NCBI RefSeq assembly: GCF_030285785.1
Contig: NZ_CP127247.1
Span: forward strand, 3,805,501-3,869,500
Length of the DNA: 64,000 nucleotides
Source: Parasedimentitalea psychrophila
Lineage (GTDB): Bacteria > Pseudomonadota > Alphaproteobacteria > Rhodobacterales > Rhodobacteraceae
Reading direction: 5' to 3'
Under the pieces are notes generated by a model. The model was not told the DNA's origin, did no database searches, and saw only the letters and a program-made list of their open reading frames with translations. Position 1 is the first letter of the stretch; the number at the start of each line of letters is the position of its first letter. Below, piece by piece: positions 53,820-63,167 of the stretch. The position numbers and the translations under genes are program-made.

Positions 53820-53975
53820 TCCACATCACATTTGCGCGAGAATGAACCCGGCCCGGCACGGCCGGGTTTTCCGTTCGCTGGTTCACAGGGTATGTTGGTT
53901 TTTGCTGACTTCCCATTTGGGGCGTCAGTTGCGATTTCTAACACCCTATCAAATGTTCAATCGGAGCGCCTCCCC

Positions 53976-54551
53976 ATGAAAAAGACCCTGCTTGCTGCCG
54001 CCCTGGCGACTGTCGCCGCCACCGCTGCTGTTGCCGCCCCAGAAAAATATGTGCTGGACGCCAGCCACAGCCAGATCCTGTTCAGCTATAACCACCTTGG
54101 GTTCTCAACCACCTGGGGGTTGTTCTCGGGTTTTGAGGGCGACGTGATGTTCGACCAGGAAAATCCAGCGGGTTCCAGCGTGACTGTGTCGATGCCAACC
54201 AAATCAATGTTCACCGGCTGGGAAGAGCGCTTTGGCCACTTCATGTCGCAGGACTTCTTTGGCGCCAAGGACGGCGACCTGATCAGCTTCTCCTCCACCG
54301 GCATCGAAGTGACCGGTGAAGCAACCGCGCAGATCACCGGTGATCTGACCATCAATGGCACCACCAAACCAGTGGTCCTGGATGCGATTTTGAACCAGTC
54401 CGGTGATCACCCGATGGCGGGCAAGCCCTGGGCCGGTTTTGATGCCAGCGCCACCGTACTGCGCTCGGACTTCAACCTGGGCAAATTTGCCCCCTTCGTT
54501 AGCGATGAGGTCCAGATCAAGATCTCGATCGAAGCAATGAAGGCTGAATAA
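53976..54551 (+). CDS. YceI family periplasmic protein
   Basis: A 191-residue protein from ATG 53976, with a signal peptide (residues 1-20, ending A-V-A-A). The lipocalin-like YceI fold is indicated by L-D-A-S-H-S-Q-I-L-F, then W-G-L-F-S-G-F-E-G and the end V-Q-I-K-I-S-I-E-A. YceI proteins bind isoprenoid chains in the periplasm. Next to it, on the opposite strand, is a b561-YceI fusion, so the two YceI domains may share a substrate. Confidence 0.9.
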   Translation: MKKTLLAAALATVAATAAVAAPEKYVLDASHSQILFSYNHLGFSTTWGLFSGFEGDVMFDQENPAGSSVTVSMPTKSMFTGWEERFGHFMSQDFFGAKDGDLISFSSTGIEVTGEATAQITGDLTINGTTKPVVLDAILNQSGDHPMAGKPWAGFDASATVLRSDFNLGKFAPFVSDEVQIKISIEAMKAE

Positions 54552-54581
54552 GCCAGCCGAGGCGTCTAGGGGCAAAGGCCG

Positions 54582-55823
54582 CTAGTTTACGCGGTCCGCG
54601 TTGAGGTTGATTTCAACCTCAACGGCAAACCCCAAAGACGCCTCATCCGGCAGGCCCTGGCCGATGTCGAAATCCAACCGGTCCAGGGTCACACTGCCGC
54701 TCATCTCCGCATGGTCGCCGTGCAGCTCCAGTGTAAAGGGCAGGGTGAGGGGCACCACCTGGTCGCGAATCGTTAGTGTCCCGACAGCCTGATAATCCAG
54801 CTCCAGCTTTTCCAACTGCGCCTTGAACACTGCCGTTGGGTAGCTGGCATTGTCAAAATAGTCCGGGCCCATCGCCTGGGCAGTGACGGTGCCCAGGGCA
54901 AAGGACCCTACGGCAATATTCACCTCGACATCCCCAACAGCGCCAATAGGGGCGGCGGCGTCAAAATTGATGGCGGCAGTCCAGTCGGTGAAACTGCCCG
55001 ACACCTGACTGCCCATCTGGGTAATGCTGATACCCAACGTGCCGTTTTGAACCGTCCAGCCGGACGCCACCTGTTGCAGCGGGGCAGATTGAGCCGGAGC
55101 GGCCTGTGTGACCGTTTGATCCGCCGAAGTGAAAAAGCCCAACAGAACACCTGTACCAAGTACCGCGGCCCAAACCGCCAGCGCAGTGACAAGTGGCAGG
55201 TGACTGCTACTGTGGTCCGGCACTGGCGGCAGCTCCACCTTGCCCGGCAGCATCCGATGCAGGGTGGCATCGCGGTCAATCACATGGTGTTTCACCGCGC
55301 CGGCGATATGCAGCAGCAGCGACACAATCAGTACCCGGACGAACAAAACGTGCATCGACGCAAAGAGATGCGCAACACTTTCAGATTTAGGGACCAGCGG
55401 CAGATCCTGGCCAAAGGGCCACCAGATCGGCGCAAAGCCACTGGTTGCGGCATGTTCGATCCAGCCGCACAGCGGCACCAGCACCAAGGATCCGTACAAC
55501 AACCAATGCACGGTCTCGGCGGCCCATGATTCGAGCCTGCGATCCGGGTGAAGCAGCCCCGGCTTGGGCTGGCTGATGGCCCAGAGAATGCGCAGAAGGG
55601 CGGTGAAGAATATTGCGACGCCAATGGTTTTATGCAGTGAAAACAGCAAAAAGACTCGCGATATAACCGCCAGAGAGCCATCAAATTCAGGGCTGCGGAT
55701 ATGCTGCGCCAGATCATTGGCGATCAGCCCCAGTGGAATGGCGGTGAGGATCAGCAAGGCCATCACCCAGTGAAAACCCTTGGCAACGCTGCCGTATCTG
55801 GAGCGACTGTTGTATCTGGACAC
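54582..55823 (-). CDS. Cytochrome b561 / YceI fusion protein
   Basis: A 413-residue membrane protein. Residues about 10-190 are a cytochrome b561 domain with four membrane helices and haem-ligand-like His (K-G-F-H-W-V-M, S-L-H-K-T-I-G, S-M-H-V-L-F, V-K-H-H-V-I-D). A fifth helix (210-228) leads to a YceI domain (about 250-410) outside the cytoplasm. It may shuttle electrons between quinol and a YceI-bound isoprenoid such as ubiquinone. It is convergent with the separate YceI gene. Confidence 0.92.
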   Translation of the reverse strand: MSRYNSRSRYGSVAKGFHWVMALLILTAIPLGLIANDLAQHIRSPEFDGSLAVISRVFLLFSLHKTIGVAIFFTALLRILWAISQPKPGLLHPDRRLESWAAETVHWLLYGSLVLVPLCGWIEHAATSGFAPIWWPFGQDLPLVPKSESVAHLFASMHVLFVRVLIVSLLLHIAGAVKHHVIDRDATLHRMLPGKVELPPVPDHSSSHLPLVTALAVWAAVLGTGVLLGFFTSADQTVTQAAPAQSAPLQQVASGWTVQNGTLGISITQMGSQVSGSFTDWTAAINFDAAAPIGAVGDVEVNIAVGSFALGTVTAQAMGPDYFDNASYPTAVFKAQLEKLELDYQAVGTLTIRDQVVPLTLPFTLELHGDHAEMSGSVTLDRLDFDIGQGLPDEASLGFAVEVEINLNADRVN

Positions 55824-56007
55824 GAGCGGTTTTCCTTATGGGCGGTCAGTTGGCCCCACCCTAACAATCACGCGGCGGGTTGCAACGTGGCGGGATCTCT
55901 CTGTGCGCACAGGATTGGTGCGCAGTGCTGCAGCTCTCTTGTGTGAACCGCCCCAGACCGCTAAACCGGCCAAAATCGCTAAATATTCAGATTAGATGAG
56001 GTGTTGG

Positions 56008-56943
56008 ATGACAACCGCATTCGTTTTTCCCGGCCAGGGCGCGCAGGCAATTGGAATGGGCAAGGCCCTGGCAGAGGCCTATCCGGCAGCCCGGGCTGTG
56101 TTCGATGAGGTCGACGCGGCGCTGGGTGAGCGCCTCAGTGACCTGATCTGGGAAGGGGATATTGAGACCCTGACCCTGACCCAGAACGCCCAACCGGCGC
56201 TGATGGCCACCTCCATCGCGGCGCTCAGGGCGCTGGAAAGCGAAGGGATCACCATCGACAAGGCTTCTTTTGTGGCCGGCCATTCGCTGGGCGAATATTC
56301 GGCGCTGGCCGCGACCGGTGCCATTTCGATTGCTGACACCGCCCGGCTGCTGCGCACCCGTGGTCTGGCGATGCAAAGTGCCGTTCCGGTGGGCATCGGC
56401 GCCATGGCGGCGCTGCTGGGGTTAGATTTTGACACCGTCAAGGACATTGCTGCCGAAGCCGCTGTTGACGGTGAAGTCTTGCAGGCGGCCAACGATAACG
56501 ATCCGACGCAGGTGGTGATCTCGGGTCACAAGTCCGCGGTTGAGCGCGCCGCTGAGATTGCCAAGAGCCGCGGCGCCCGCCGGGTGGTGATGCTGCCCGT
56601 CAGCGCGCCGTTCCACTGTGCCCTGATGCAACCCGCCGCCGAAGTCATGGCTGAGGCGCTGGCTGCTGTTGCGGTGACCTCGCCAAATGTTGCGCTGATC
56701 GCCAATGTCCGTGCCGATGTAGTGAGCGACCCGACTGAGATTCGGGCGCTGCTGGTCGAGCAGGTCACTGGCTCGGTGCGCTGGCGTGAAAGCGTTCAGC
56801 TGATGGCCGCCAAGGGCGTCACCGAGTTCTGGGAGATTGGCGCCGGCAAGGCGCTGTCCGGCATGATCCGCAAAATTGACCGCAGCCTGGTGTGCCGCCA
56901 GATCGGCACCCCGGACGACGTCAAAGCAACGGTTGCCAGCTAA
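56008..56943 (+). CDS. fabD: Malonyl-CoA:ACP transacylase
   Basis: A 311-residue enzyme that loads malonate from CoA onto ACP. F-P-G-Q-G-A-Q at 7-13, G-H-S93-L-G-E-Y with the catalytic Ser, and P-F-H-C-A-L with the catalytic His. Started at ATG 56008, 9 bp behind GAGG. First of the fab cluster; fabG follows after two hairpins. Intact. Confidence 0.97.
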   Translation: MTTAFVFPGQGAQAIGMGKALAEAYPAARAVFDEVDAALGERLSDLIWEGDIETLTLTQNAQPALMATSIAALRALESEGITIDKASFVAGHSLGEYSALAATGAISIADTARLLRTRGLAMQSAVPVGIGAMAALLGLDFDTVKDIAAEAAVDGEVLQAANDNDPTQVVISGHKSAVERAAEIAKSRGARRVVMLPVSAPFHCALMQPAAEVMAEALAAVAVTSPNVALIANVRADVVSDPTEIRALLVEQVTGSVRWRESVQLMAAKGVTEFWEIGAGKALSGMIRKIDRSLVCRQIGTPDDVKATVAS

Positions 56944-56944
56944 A

Positions 56945-56990
56945 CCGGAATTTTCAAAAAATTCCGGTCCGTTTTCTGCGCAGAAAACGG
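56945..56990. promoter_or_regulatory. Two hairpins between fabD and fabG
   Basis: CCGGAATTTT-CAA-AAAATTCCGG (56945-56967) is followed at once by the 22-bp palindrome CCGTTTTCTGCGCAGAAAACGG (56969-56990). No T-run follows either one. They could slow or attenuate transcription or stabilise mRNA ends between the two genes. Confidence 0.6.
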
Positions 56991-57025
56991 TGATCGCGGG
57001 CCGGTTTCGCCAAAAAGGAAAAGAA

Positions 57026-57763
57026 ATGTTTGATTTATCTGGAAAAAATGCCCTCATCACTGGCGCCTCCGGTGGTATTGGCGGCGATATCGCCCGGGCG
57101 CTACACGCCGCCGGGGCCACTGTGGTGCTGTCCGGCACCCGCGAGGAGCCATTGCAGGCGCTGGCGGCTGAACTGGGCGAACGGGCCCATGTCCTGACCT
57201 GTAACCTGTCCGAAAAGGACTCGGTCGAGGCGCTGCCCAAGGCGGCCATCGCCGCCATGGGCTCGGTTGATATTCTGGTCAACAACGCCGGCATCACCCG
57301 CGACAACCTGTTCATGCGGATGAAAGACGACGAATGGGATAGCGTGATAAACGTCAACCTGACCTCCACTATGCGCCTGTGCCGGGGGGTGCTGCGCGGC
57401 ATGATGAAGGCGCGCTGGGGCCGCATCATCAATATTTCTTCCATCGTGGGTGCCACCGGCAATCCGGGCCAGGCCAATTACGCCGCCTCCAAGGCGGGTA
57501 TGGTCGCGATGTCCAAATCGCTGGCTTACGAGGTTGCCAGCCGTGGCATCACGGTCAATGCCGTCGCTCCCGGATTTATTGCCACCGCAATGACGGACAA
57601 GCTGAACGAGACTCAGAAAGACGCGATTCTGACCCAGATTCCGGCTGGCCGCATGGGCGATGCCAAGGAAATCGCCGCCGCAGTGCTCTATCTTGCCAGC
57701 GTCGAGTCCGCCTATGTCACCGGCACCACCCTGCATGTCAACGGCGGTATGGCGATGCTCTAA
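57026..57763 (+). CDS. fabG: 3-oxoacyl-ACP reductase
   Basis: A 245-residue SDR that reduces beta-ketoacyl-ACP with NADPH. T-G-A-S-G-G-I-G at 13-20, N-N-A-G-I, the catalytic Ser in I-S-S-I-V-G and Y-A-A-S-K. ATG 57026 follows AAGGAAAAG. The longer frame reaching into fabD is not used. Second in the fab cluster. Confidence 0.97.
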   Translation: MFDLSGKNALITGASGGIGGDIARALHAAGATVVLSGTREEPLQALAAELGERAHVLTCNLSEKDSVEALPKAAIAAMGSVDILVNNAGITRDNLFMRMKDDEWDSVINVNLTSTMRLCRGVLRGMMKARWGRIINISSIVGATGNPGQANYAASKAGMVAMSKSLAYEVASRGITVNAVAPGFIATAMTDKLNETQKDAILTQIPAGRMGDAKEIAAAVLYLASVESAYVTGTTLHVNGGMAML

Positions 57764-58093
57764 ACCGCAGGACGCCCGGGATACCCCATATAAAACATTG
57801 GATTGCCCGATAAGTTCAATGCCGTTCTTGTAACCGGCCTTTGCGCTTCCCATCTGCGTTGCTTGACGCCTGTTAAGGGTCGGCACAGCAAGCAAGTGAC
57901 CAAGCGAAATTGTTTGCCTCTGCTGTTAGCTGTGCTATAGGCGGCGCATATTTGCTGCAGTGGTTTCCTTAGCGGATCCATTCGGCAGCCCCGCTTGCCG
58001 GGGATCGAACCGCCCGGATCGGGTAAAACATGTCCCCCCGAGTGGGCAAGGGCAGAAACGGGCAGATAGAGCCCCGAATAACGAGGAAATGAC
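57764..58093. other. fabG-acpP intergenic leader
   Basis: 330 bases without a gene, holding the putative acpP promoter. No known RNA motif was recognised. Confidence 0.5.
57910..57939 (+). promoter_or_regulatory. acpP promoter candidate
   Basis: TTGTTT (57910-57915), a 17-bp spacer and TGCTAT, about 155 bp ahead of acpP in a 330-bp non-coding leader. Its fit to sigma-70 is moderate. The long leader suggests acpP is expressed separately from fabG. Confidence 0.4.
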
Positions 58094-58327
58094 ATGAGCG
58101 ACGTCGCAGACCGCGTAAAAAAGATCGTTGTAGAGCACCTGGGTGTTGAAGAAGACAAAGTAACCGAGAACGCTTCGTTCATCGACGATCTGGGCGCTGA
58201 CAGCCTGGACACAGTTGAGCTGGTTATGGCCTTCGAAGAAGAGTTCGGCATTGAAATCCCTGACGACGCTGCGGAGACCATCCAGTCTTTCGGCGATGCA
58301 GTGAAGTTCATCACCGAAGCTTCCTAA
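58094..58327 (+). CDS. acpP: Acyl carrier protein
   Basis: A 77-residue highly acidic carrier protein. The phosphopantetheine site is S37 in [11 protein letters not shown]-like start, with [11 protein letters not shown] in helix II-III. GAGGAAATGAC is upstream of ATG. It carries acyl chains for FabD, FabG and FabF encoded next to it. Strong terminator follows. Confidence 0.98.
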   Translation: MSDVADRVKKIVVEHLGVEEDKVTENASFIDDLGADSLDTVELVMAFEEEFGIEIPDDAAETIQSFGDAVKFITEAS

Positions 58328-58357
58328 AGCTTTCCAATCGCATTATTGTGATTGCCT

Positions 58358-58390
58358 AAACGGCGCTTTCCAATGGAAAGCGCCGTTTTT
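58358..58390 (+). terminator. acpP terminator
   Basis: CGGCGCTTTCC-AAT-GGAAAGCGCCG stem with A-run before and T-run after. Confidence 0.93.
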
Positions 58391-58484
58391 GTTTGGCGCG
58401 GATGGCGGAAATTGGCCCAGTCTTAGGAAACCGGGCAGGATGTGCTATCATGCCCTTAGTGTTAGTTACTGGAGGCTATTCACC

Positions 58485-59228
58485 ATGATGATTTACCCAA
58501 CGATGGAGCTGCAAAACGGGCTTTGCGTGACCCTGGACAAGGGCCGGTTAAGCGATCCGATGCTCTGGCATGTGGATCCGGTTGAAACTGCCTGTGGATT
58601 TGCCGCATCTGGGGCTGAGTGGATGCATCTGACCGATTTCAACGCGATCGAAGGAAACGGTGACAATGCGGAGTTGATCGAACAGATCATCCGCAGCGTT
58701 GGTATCCCGGTGCAACTGGGCGGCGGTATGCGCAGTCGCGAACATATCGAACATTGGCTGGACAAGGGGGCAGGCCGCATTGTGGTGGGCACCCTGGCGG
58801 CGCTGGATCCGACATTGGTTGTGGATCTGGCCCGGCAGCACCCGGATCAGATCGTGCTGGCGGTTGATATCTGGCAGGGGCAGGTGATGACGGATGGTTG
58901 GCGCCAGTCCGGGGCCTTCACCCCGGAGGCCTTTATTGCCGCCTTTGGTGACGCACCTTTTGCCGGCATTATTATCACCGACATTGACAGTGATATGTCC
59001 AACGTCGAGGCGCAGCTTGGGCTTATTGCCGGTTTGGCCAGCAGCGCCCGGGCGCCGGTAATCGCCAGCGGCGTGGTGCGGACCTGTGATGATATCTCCC
59101 GTCTGAAATACATCGGCACCATTTCCGGCGCATTGGTGGGGCGGGCCTTGTTCCGCAAAACACTGACCGTCGAGGAGGCCCTGCAGACCGCAATGCCCGA
59201 ACCCGAGATCGTGGCTGATTTTCTCTGA
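58485..59228 (+). CDS. HisA/HisF-family TIM barrel protein
   Basis: A 247-residue TIM barrel similar to HisA (ProFAR isomerase): I-Y-P-T-M-E-L-Q-N-G at the start (HisA has P-A-I-D-L-x-x-G), W-M-H-L-T-D-F-N-A-I-E-G, Q-L-G-G-G-M-R-S for phosphate binding, and S-G-V-V in the second phosphate loop. The first catalytic Asp of HisA (in P-A-I-D) is replaced by Glu here (T-M-E-L), so it may not be the true histidine enzyme. It has GGAGG ahead of ATG 58485 and lies between acpP and fabF. A role as a HisA paralogue of unknown activity is likely. Confidence 0.8.
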   Translation: MMIYPTMELQNGLCVTLDKGRLSDPMLWHVDPVETACGFAASGAEWMHLTDFNAIEGNGDNAELIEQIIRSVGIPVQLGGGMRSREHIEHWLDKGAGRIVVGTLAALDPTLVVDLARQHPDQIVLAVDIWQGQVMTDGWRQSGAFTPEAFIAAFGDAPFAGIIITDIDSDMSNVEAQLGLIAGLASSARAPVIASGVVRTCDDISRLKYIGTISGALVGRALFRKTLTVEEALQTAMPEPEIVADFL

Positions 59229-59546
59229 CGTCGCCCCGATGTTGGCCCCGGTGCAAGACGCGCTAGGGGGCGGAGAATGCGCACAATAAATTGATGCAGA
59301 CCGGAAGGCGTGGCTCACGATCGCGGCCTGCATCTAACCTGGCCCCAAAGAACATATTGGGGTCAGGAATCGTATACTCGTTACCTATTCAACATCATCA
59401 CACCACGAGTTTGACGGCGATGGGTTAACCAGAGCCTGCCATCGTCGTTAGTTCCCCGTTAAATCAGCAGACACTTGGGCCACTTGCACTTTTGGGGCAA
59501 TCTAAGTTATTTGAGAACAAATTGCCGAGGCAGAGGAGAGCAAGGA
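59229..59546. other. Gap upstream of fabF
   Basis: About 320 bases expected to hold the fabF promoter; nothing else was recognised. Confidence 0.45.
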
Positions 59547-60812
59547 ATGCGTCGAGTTGTTGTTACCGGACTGGGAATGGTCACACCGCTGGCTTGTGGC
59601 GTCGAGGAAACCTGGTCTCGGTTGCTGGACGGAAAGTCCGGCGCGGGGCCAATCACCCGGTTTGATGCAGTCGAAAGTGGTGTCGCCACCACCTATGCCT
59701 GCGAAGTGCCGCGCGGTGACGGATCCGATGGCAGCTTTAACCCCGATGACTGGCTGGCCAAAAAAGAGCAGCGCAAAGTCGATGATTTCATTCTGTATGG
59801 AATCGCGGCTGCCGATATGGCGGTGCGTGATGCTGGCTGGACGGCTGAAACCGAAGATGACCAGTTCCGCACCGGTGTGATGATTGGGTCGGGTATTGGT
59901 GGTCTCAGTTCCATCGCCGATACCGCAATCATGATGAAAGAACGCGGTCCCCGCCGGGTGTCGCCTTTCTTTATCCCCGGCGCGCTGATCAATCTGATCT
60001 CGGGTCAGGTGTCGATCCAGCACGGTTTCAAAGGCCCCAACCACTCGGTTGTGACCGCCTGTTCGACCGGTGCCCACGCCATTGGCGACGCCAGCCGTCT
60101 GATCAAATGCGGCGACGCGGATGTGATGATCGCCGGTGGCGCCGAGGCGGCAATCTGCGAGATTGGCATTGCCGGTTTCAACGCCTGCAAGGCGCTGTCG
60201 ACCAAAATGGCCGATGATCCCACCAAGGCCAGCCGCCCTTATGACAATGACCGCGATGGTTTTGTGATGGGTGAGGGGGCCGGCGTGGTGGTTCTGGAAG
60301 AATACGAACACGCCGTGGCGCGCGGCGCCAAGATCTATGCCGAGGTGCTGGGCTATGGCATGTCCGGCGATGCCTATCACATCACCGCCCCATCCGAGAG
60401 CGGTGAAGGCGGCGAACGCTCGATGCGGGCGGCGCTGAAAAATGCCGGGCTGCAGCCTTCGGATATCGACTATATCAACGCCCATGGCACCTCGACCATG
60501 GCGGATACCATTGAATTGGGCGCGGTTGAGCGGATGCTGGGCGATCATGCCGCCTCGGTGACCATGTCCTCGACCAAATCCTCCACCGGTCACTTGCTGG
60601 GCGCGGCTGGCGCCATCGAGGCGATCTTCTCGATCCTGGCGATCCGCGATCAGGTGGCACCCCCAACCATCAACCTCGACAATCCAGCGGTGGACGCGGT
60701 TGTGGATCTGGCCCCCAACGCCAAACGCCCGCGTAAGATTGAGGTGGCGCTGTCCAACTCCTTTGGCTTTGGCGGCACCAATGCCTCTGTGATCTTCGGA
60801 AAGGCCGACTGA
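59547..60812 (+). CDS. fabF: 3-oxoacyl-ACP synthase II
   Basis: A 421-residue condensing enzyme. Catalytic Cys172 in T-A-C-S-T-G-A, His in H-G-T-S-T-M-A-D-T and His in S-T-G-H-L-L-G-A-A-G complete the Cys-His-His set. N-terminus R-R-V-V-V-T-G-L-G. ATG 59547 follows GAGGAG. It elongates acyl-ACP. The stop overlaps the mltG start (TGATG). Confidence 0.97.
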   Translation: MRRVVVTGLGMVTPLACGVEETWSRLLDGKSGAGPITRFDAVESGVATTYACEVPRGDGSDGSFNPDDWLAKKEQRKVDDFILYGIAAADMAVRDAGWTAETEDDQFRTGVMIGSGIGGLSSIADTAIMMKERGPRRVSPFFIPGALINLISGQVSIQHGFKGPNHSVVTACSTGAHAIGDASRLIKCGDADVMIAGGAEAAICEIGIAGFNACKALSTKMADDPTKASRPYDNDRDGFVMGEGAGVVVLEEYEHAVARGAKIYAEVLGYGMSGDAYHITAPSESGEGGERSMRAALKNAGLQPSDIDYINAHGTSTMADTIELGAVERMLGDHAASVTMSSTKSSTGHLLGAAGAIEAIFSILAIRDQVAPPTINLDNPAVDAVVDLAPNAKRPRKIEVALSNSFGFGGTNASVIFGKAD

Positions 60813-61966
60813 TGTGGCGGGCCCTTGCTTCGAACATGCTGACGATGCTGGTGGTGGGCTTGTTCCTGCTGGGCGGTGTCATCCTTTGGGGTAAATCCCA
60901 GTATACCGCCGGGGGGCCGCTGGAGACAGCGATCTGCCTGCGGGTCGAGCGGGGCTCGAACATGACAAAGGTAAGCCGCGACCTGGAGACCCAAGGCGCG
61001 GTGACCAGTGGCGCAATGTTCCGATTGGGAGCCAAATACAGCGAGAGAACTGGCGACCTAAAGGCCGGCAGTTTTCTGGTAAACGCCGGGTCTTCGATGG
61101 AACAGATCGTGGAACAGGTGACCACCTCGGGGGCCAGTTCCTGCGGCACTGAAATCGTCTACCGCGTTGGCATCACCCGCATCACGGCGCAGGTCCGTGA
61201 ACTGGATCCGGCCAGCAATAAATTTGTTAAACGCGCCGATTTCCAGCTGGCCAGTGACGAGATCCCAGCCATCTACACTGATAAACGCGGCGAGAATGAC
61301 ACCCGCTACCGGATCGCGCTGGCCGAAGGCGTGACCAGCTGGCAAGTGGTTGAGGCGCTGAAGATGATGGATATGCTCGAGGGTGATCCCGGCATCCGCC
61401 CCGCCGAGGGCATGCTGGCCCCCGACAGCTACGAGGTGGTGCCCGGTGCCAAACGGGTTGATATTCTGGCCGAGATGCAGAGCCGCCAAATGCTGCGCAT
61501 CAACGCCGCCTGGGAGGCTCGCACCGATGGTCTGCCACTGGCCAATGCTGAGGAAATGCTGATCCTTGCCTCGATCATCGAGAAAGAAACCGGTGTCCCA
61601 TCTGAGCGCCGTCAGGTCGCCAGCGTCTTCACCAACCGCCTGAACCGCGGCATGCGGCTGCAGACCGACCCCACGGTGATCTATGGCGTCACCAAGGGCG
61701 AGGGCATTCTGGGACGGGGCCTGCGCCAAAGCGAGCTGCGCAAGCTGACCCCTTGGAACACCTATGTGATCGAGGGCCTGCCTCCAACCCCCATCGCCAA
61801 CCCCGGCATGGCCAGTCTTGAGGCTGCGGTGAACCCGGATCAGACCAAATACGTGTTCTTTGTTGCCGATGGCACCGGCGGTCACGCCTTTGCCGAAACC
61901 CTGAACGAGCACAACCGCAACGTCAAAAAATGGCGCGCGATTGAGGCGGAGCGGCAGAATAATTAA
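60812..61966 (+). CDS. mltG: Endolytic transglycosylase MltG
   Basis: A 384-residue membrane-anchored transglycosylase. One N-terminal helix (about 8-27, M-L-V-V-G-L-F-L-L-G), then a LysM-like region and the YceG catalytic domain with Glu in A-S-I-I-E-K-E-T, and the Q-T-D-P-T-V-I-Y-G motif. It cuts nascent peptidoglycan strands and so ends glycan chain growth. Overlap with fabF (ATGA) implies translational coupling, the standard arrangement in many proteobacteria. Terminator follows. Confidence 0.96.
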   Translation: MWRALASNMLTMLVVGLFLLGGVILWGKSQYTAGGPLETAICLRVERGSNMTKVSRDLETQGAVTSGAMFRLGAKYSERTGDLKAGSFLVNAGSSMEQIVEQVTTSGASSCGTEIVYRVGITRITAQVRELDPASNKFVKRADFQLASDEIPAIYTDKRGENDTRYRIALAEGVTSWQVVEALKMMDMLEGDPGIRPAEGMLAPDSYEVVPGAKRVDILAEMQSRQMLRINAAWEARTDGLPLANAEEMLILASIIEKETGVPSERRQVASVFTNRLNRGMRLQTDPTVIYGVTKGEGILGRGLRQSELRKLTPWNTYVIEGLPPTPIANPGMASLEAAVNPDQTKYVFFVADGTGGHAFAETLNEHNRNVKKWRAIEAERQNN

Positions 61967-61990
61967 AGATTGACCACAGGCCAAGGGAAG

Positions 61991-62014
61991 AGGGCGCTTC
62001 GGCGCCCTTTTTTT
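61991..62014 (+). terminator. mltG terminator
   Basis: AGGGCGC-TTCG-GCGCCCT stem-loop followed by seven T, 25 bp after the mltG stop. Confidence 0.95.
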
Positions 62015-62131
62015 GAACTTGCGCACTGAACACACCCAAGAGAATTGACGCGCACTTAACCCACTTTCAAACCAGGATGAGAGTGCATAGGCTTACTCCT
62101 TCTAGGGTGGAAGTTTTCAGGAAATGTAACG

Positions 62132-62707
62132 ATGGTAGAAAAGATTTTTGATGTCCTGAAGCGCCCTCCGAACTGGGTTGATCCCAGGGCCTCCAGACTC
62201 CCTCTCGATCTTAGTCGAGTACGCCATTATATTGCTGATGACGGATTGGAATATTGGTTGGATCCCAATACCGACTCAATTCGTACAAGCGACGAGAGCA
62301 TTTACATGACTTTCCATCGATTTGCGGCATTTGATTACAAAGGACATAGCTATGCGAAACTTCACTTGGATAACGTGTTTGTAATCGTAACAAGTGAAAA
62401 GGACGATCCGGCGCAGGTTTCATTTTGCCCCAACTTCCAGGAAAGAACTGAACAGGGAGAGCCGATCTGGCATGTCGACCAAATATTTCGAACGTTGATG
62501 TTGCCAGACTATGAGACTTATCCATGGGTAAAAATTTCTAGCAATTTGCCGAAAAAAAAGAAATTCGAGGAATTTCAAAATTTGGAACAGCAAAACAGGT
62601 TCATCTACTTGGTGAAGACACTTTTATCTTGCCATTGTGGTGCCATGGCGCCTGCGATGAGGGGTGACGTGACCAAGGAAAAGTCATATTCGGGTCGGAT
62701 TTGCTGA
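62132..62707 (+). CDS. Hypothetical protein, unknown
   Basis: A 191-residue soluble protein from ATG 62132, with AGGAAAT upstream. It has several Trp, Tyr and Phe, a middle with E-Y-W-L-D-P-N-T-D-S-I-R, and a C-terminal Cys pair (C-H-C). No family recognised. The DNA is more AT-rich than the backbone just before, so it is probably acquired. Confidence 0.6.
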   Translation: MVEKIFDVLKRPPNWVDPRASRLPLDLSRVRHYIADDGLEYWLDPNTDSIRTSDESIYMTFHRFAAFDYKGHSYAKLHLDNVFVIVTSEKDDPAQVSFCPNFQERTEQGEPIWHVDQIFRTLMLPDYETYPWVKISSNLPKKKKFEEFQNLEQQNRFIYLVKTLLSCHCGAMAPAMRGDVTKEKSYSGRIC

Positions 62708-62774
62708 GAAAATTTCAATCTGGTGAACTCATTCACACATAAAGCTCCAAGCGGTTTAAGAGGAACCAGAAAAC

Positions 62775-63167
62775 ATGCTGTCAGGCGTATGTATCGGCAC
62801 CAATGACATTGCCGCTGCCACTCAATTCTACGACAGTGTTTTGGCCACCATCGGCATGCAGCGTGTCCTGACCGACCCACGCGAATGTGGCTATGCAGGC
62901 GCAGATGGTAGGATAACCCTGTTTCTGATTGTTCCCTACAACGACCAACCGGCCACCTTTGGCAATGGAACCCAGTTTATGTTCTACGCACCGGATGCAC
63001 AGGCGGTGCGGATGTTTCACGCAACGGCGCTGCGCTGTGGCGGCACCGACGAAGGCCAACCCGGTCCGCGCAGCTATCATCCGGATTGCTACGGCGCCTA
63101 TGTGCGGGATCTGGATGGCAACAAACTGAACGTATCTGTCAGTCTTGAAGCCAACTCTGGGGCGTGA
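62775..63167 (+). CDS. VOC-family (glyoxalase-fold) protein
   Basis: A 130-residue protein of the vicinal-oxygen-chelate superfamily: I-G-T-N-D-I-A-A-A-T-Q-F-Y-D at the start, F-M-F-Y-A-P-D-A in the middle and Y-G-A-Y-V-R-D-L-D-G-N-K-L at the end, a typical single-module VOC. It binds a metal through His/Glu to act as dioxygenase, isomerase or resistance protein; here the ligands are not certain. AGAGGAA lies upstream of ATG 62775. Confidence 0.85.
   Translation: MLSGVCIGTNDIAAATQFYDSVLATIGMQRVLTDPRECGYAGADGRITLFLIVPYNDQPATFGNGTQFMFYAPDAQAVRMFHATALRCGGTDEGQPGPRSYHPDCYGAYVRDLDGNKLNVSVSLEANSGA

Noticed and set aside
56422-57477. Long antisense frame across fabD and fabG
   Set aside because: GC-rich codon bias of the two fab genes keeps the opposite strand open; no start signal or domain.
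59502-60593. Long antisense frame across fabF
   Set aside because: Shadow of the fabF codon pattern with no protein-like motifs.
61058-62035. Long antisense frame across mltG
   Set aside because: Same cause; it also runs through the mltG terminator.
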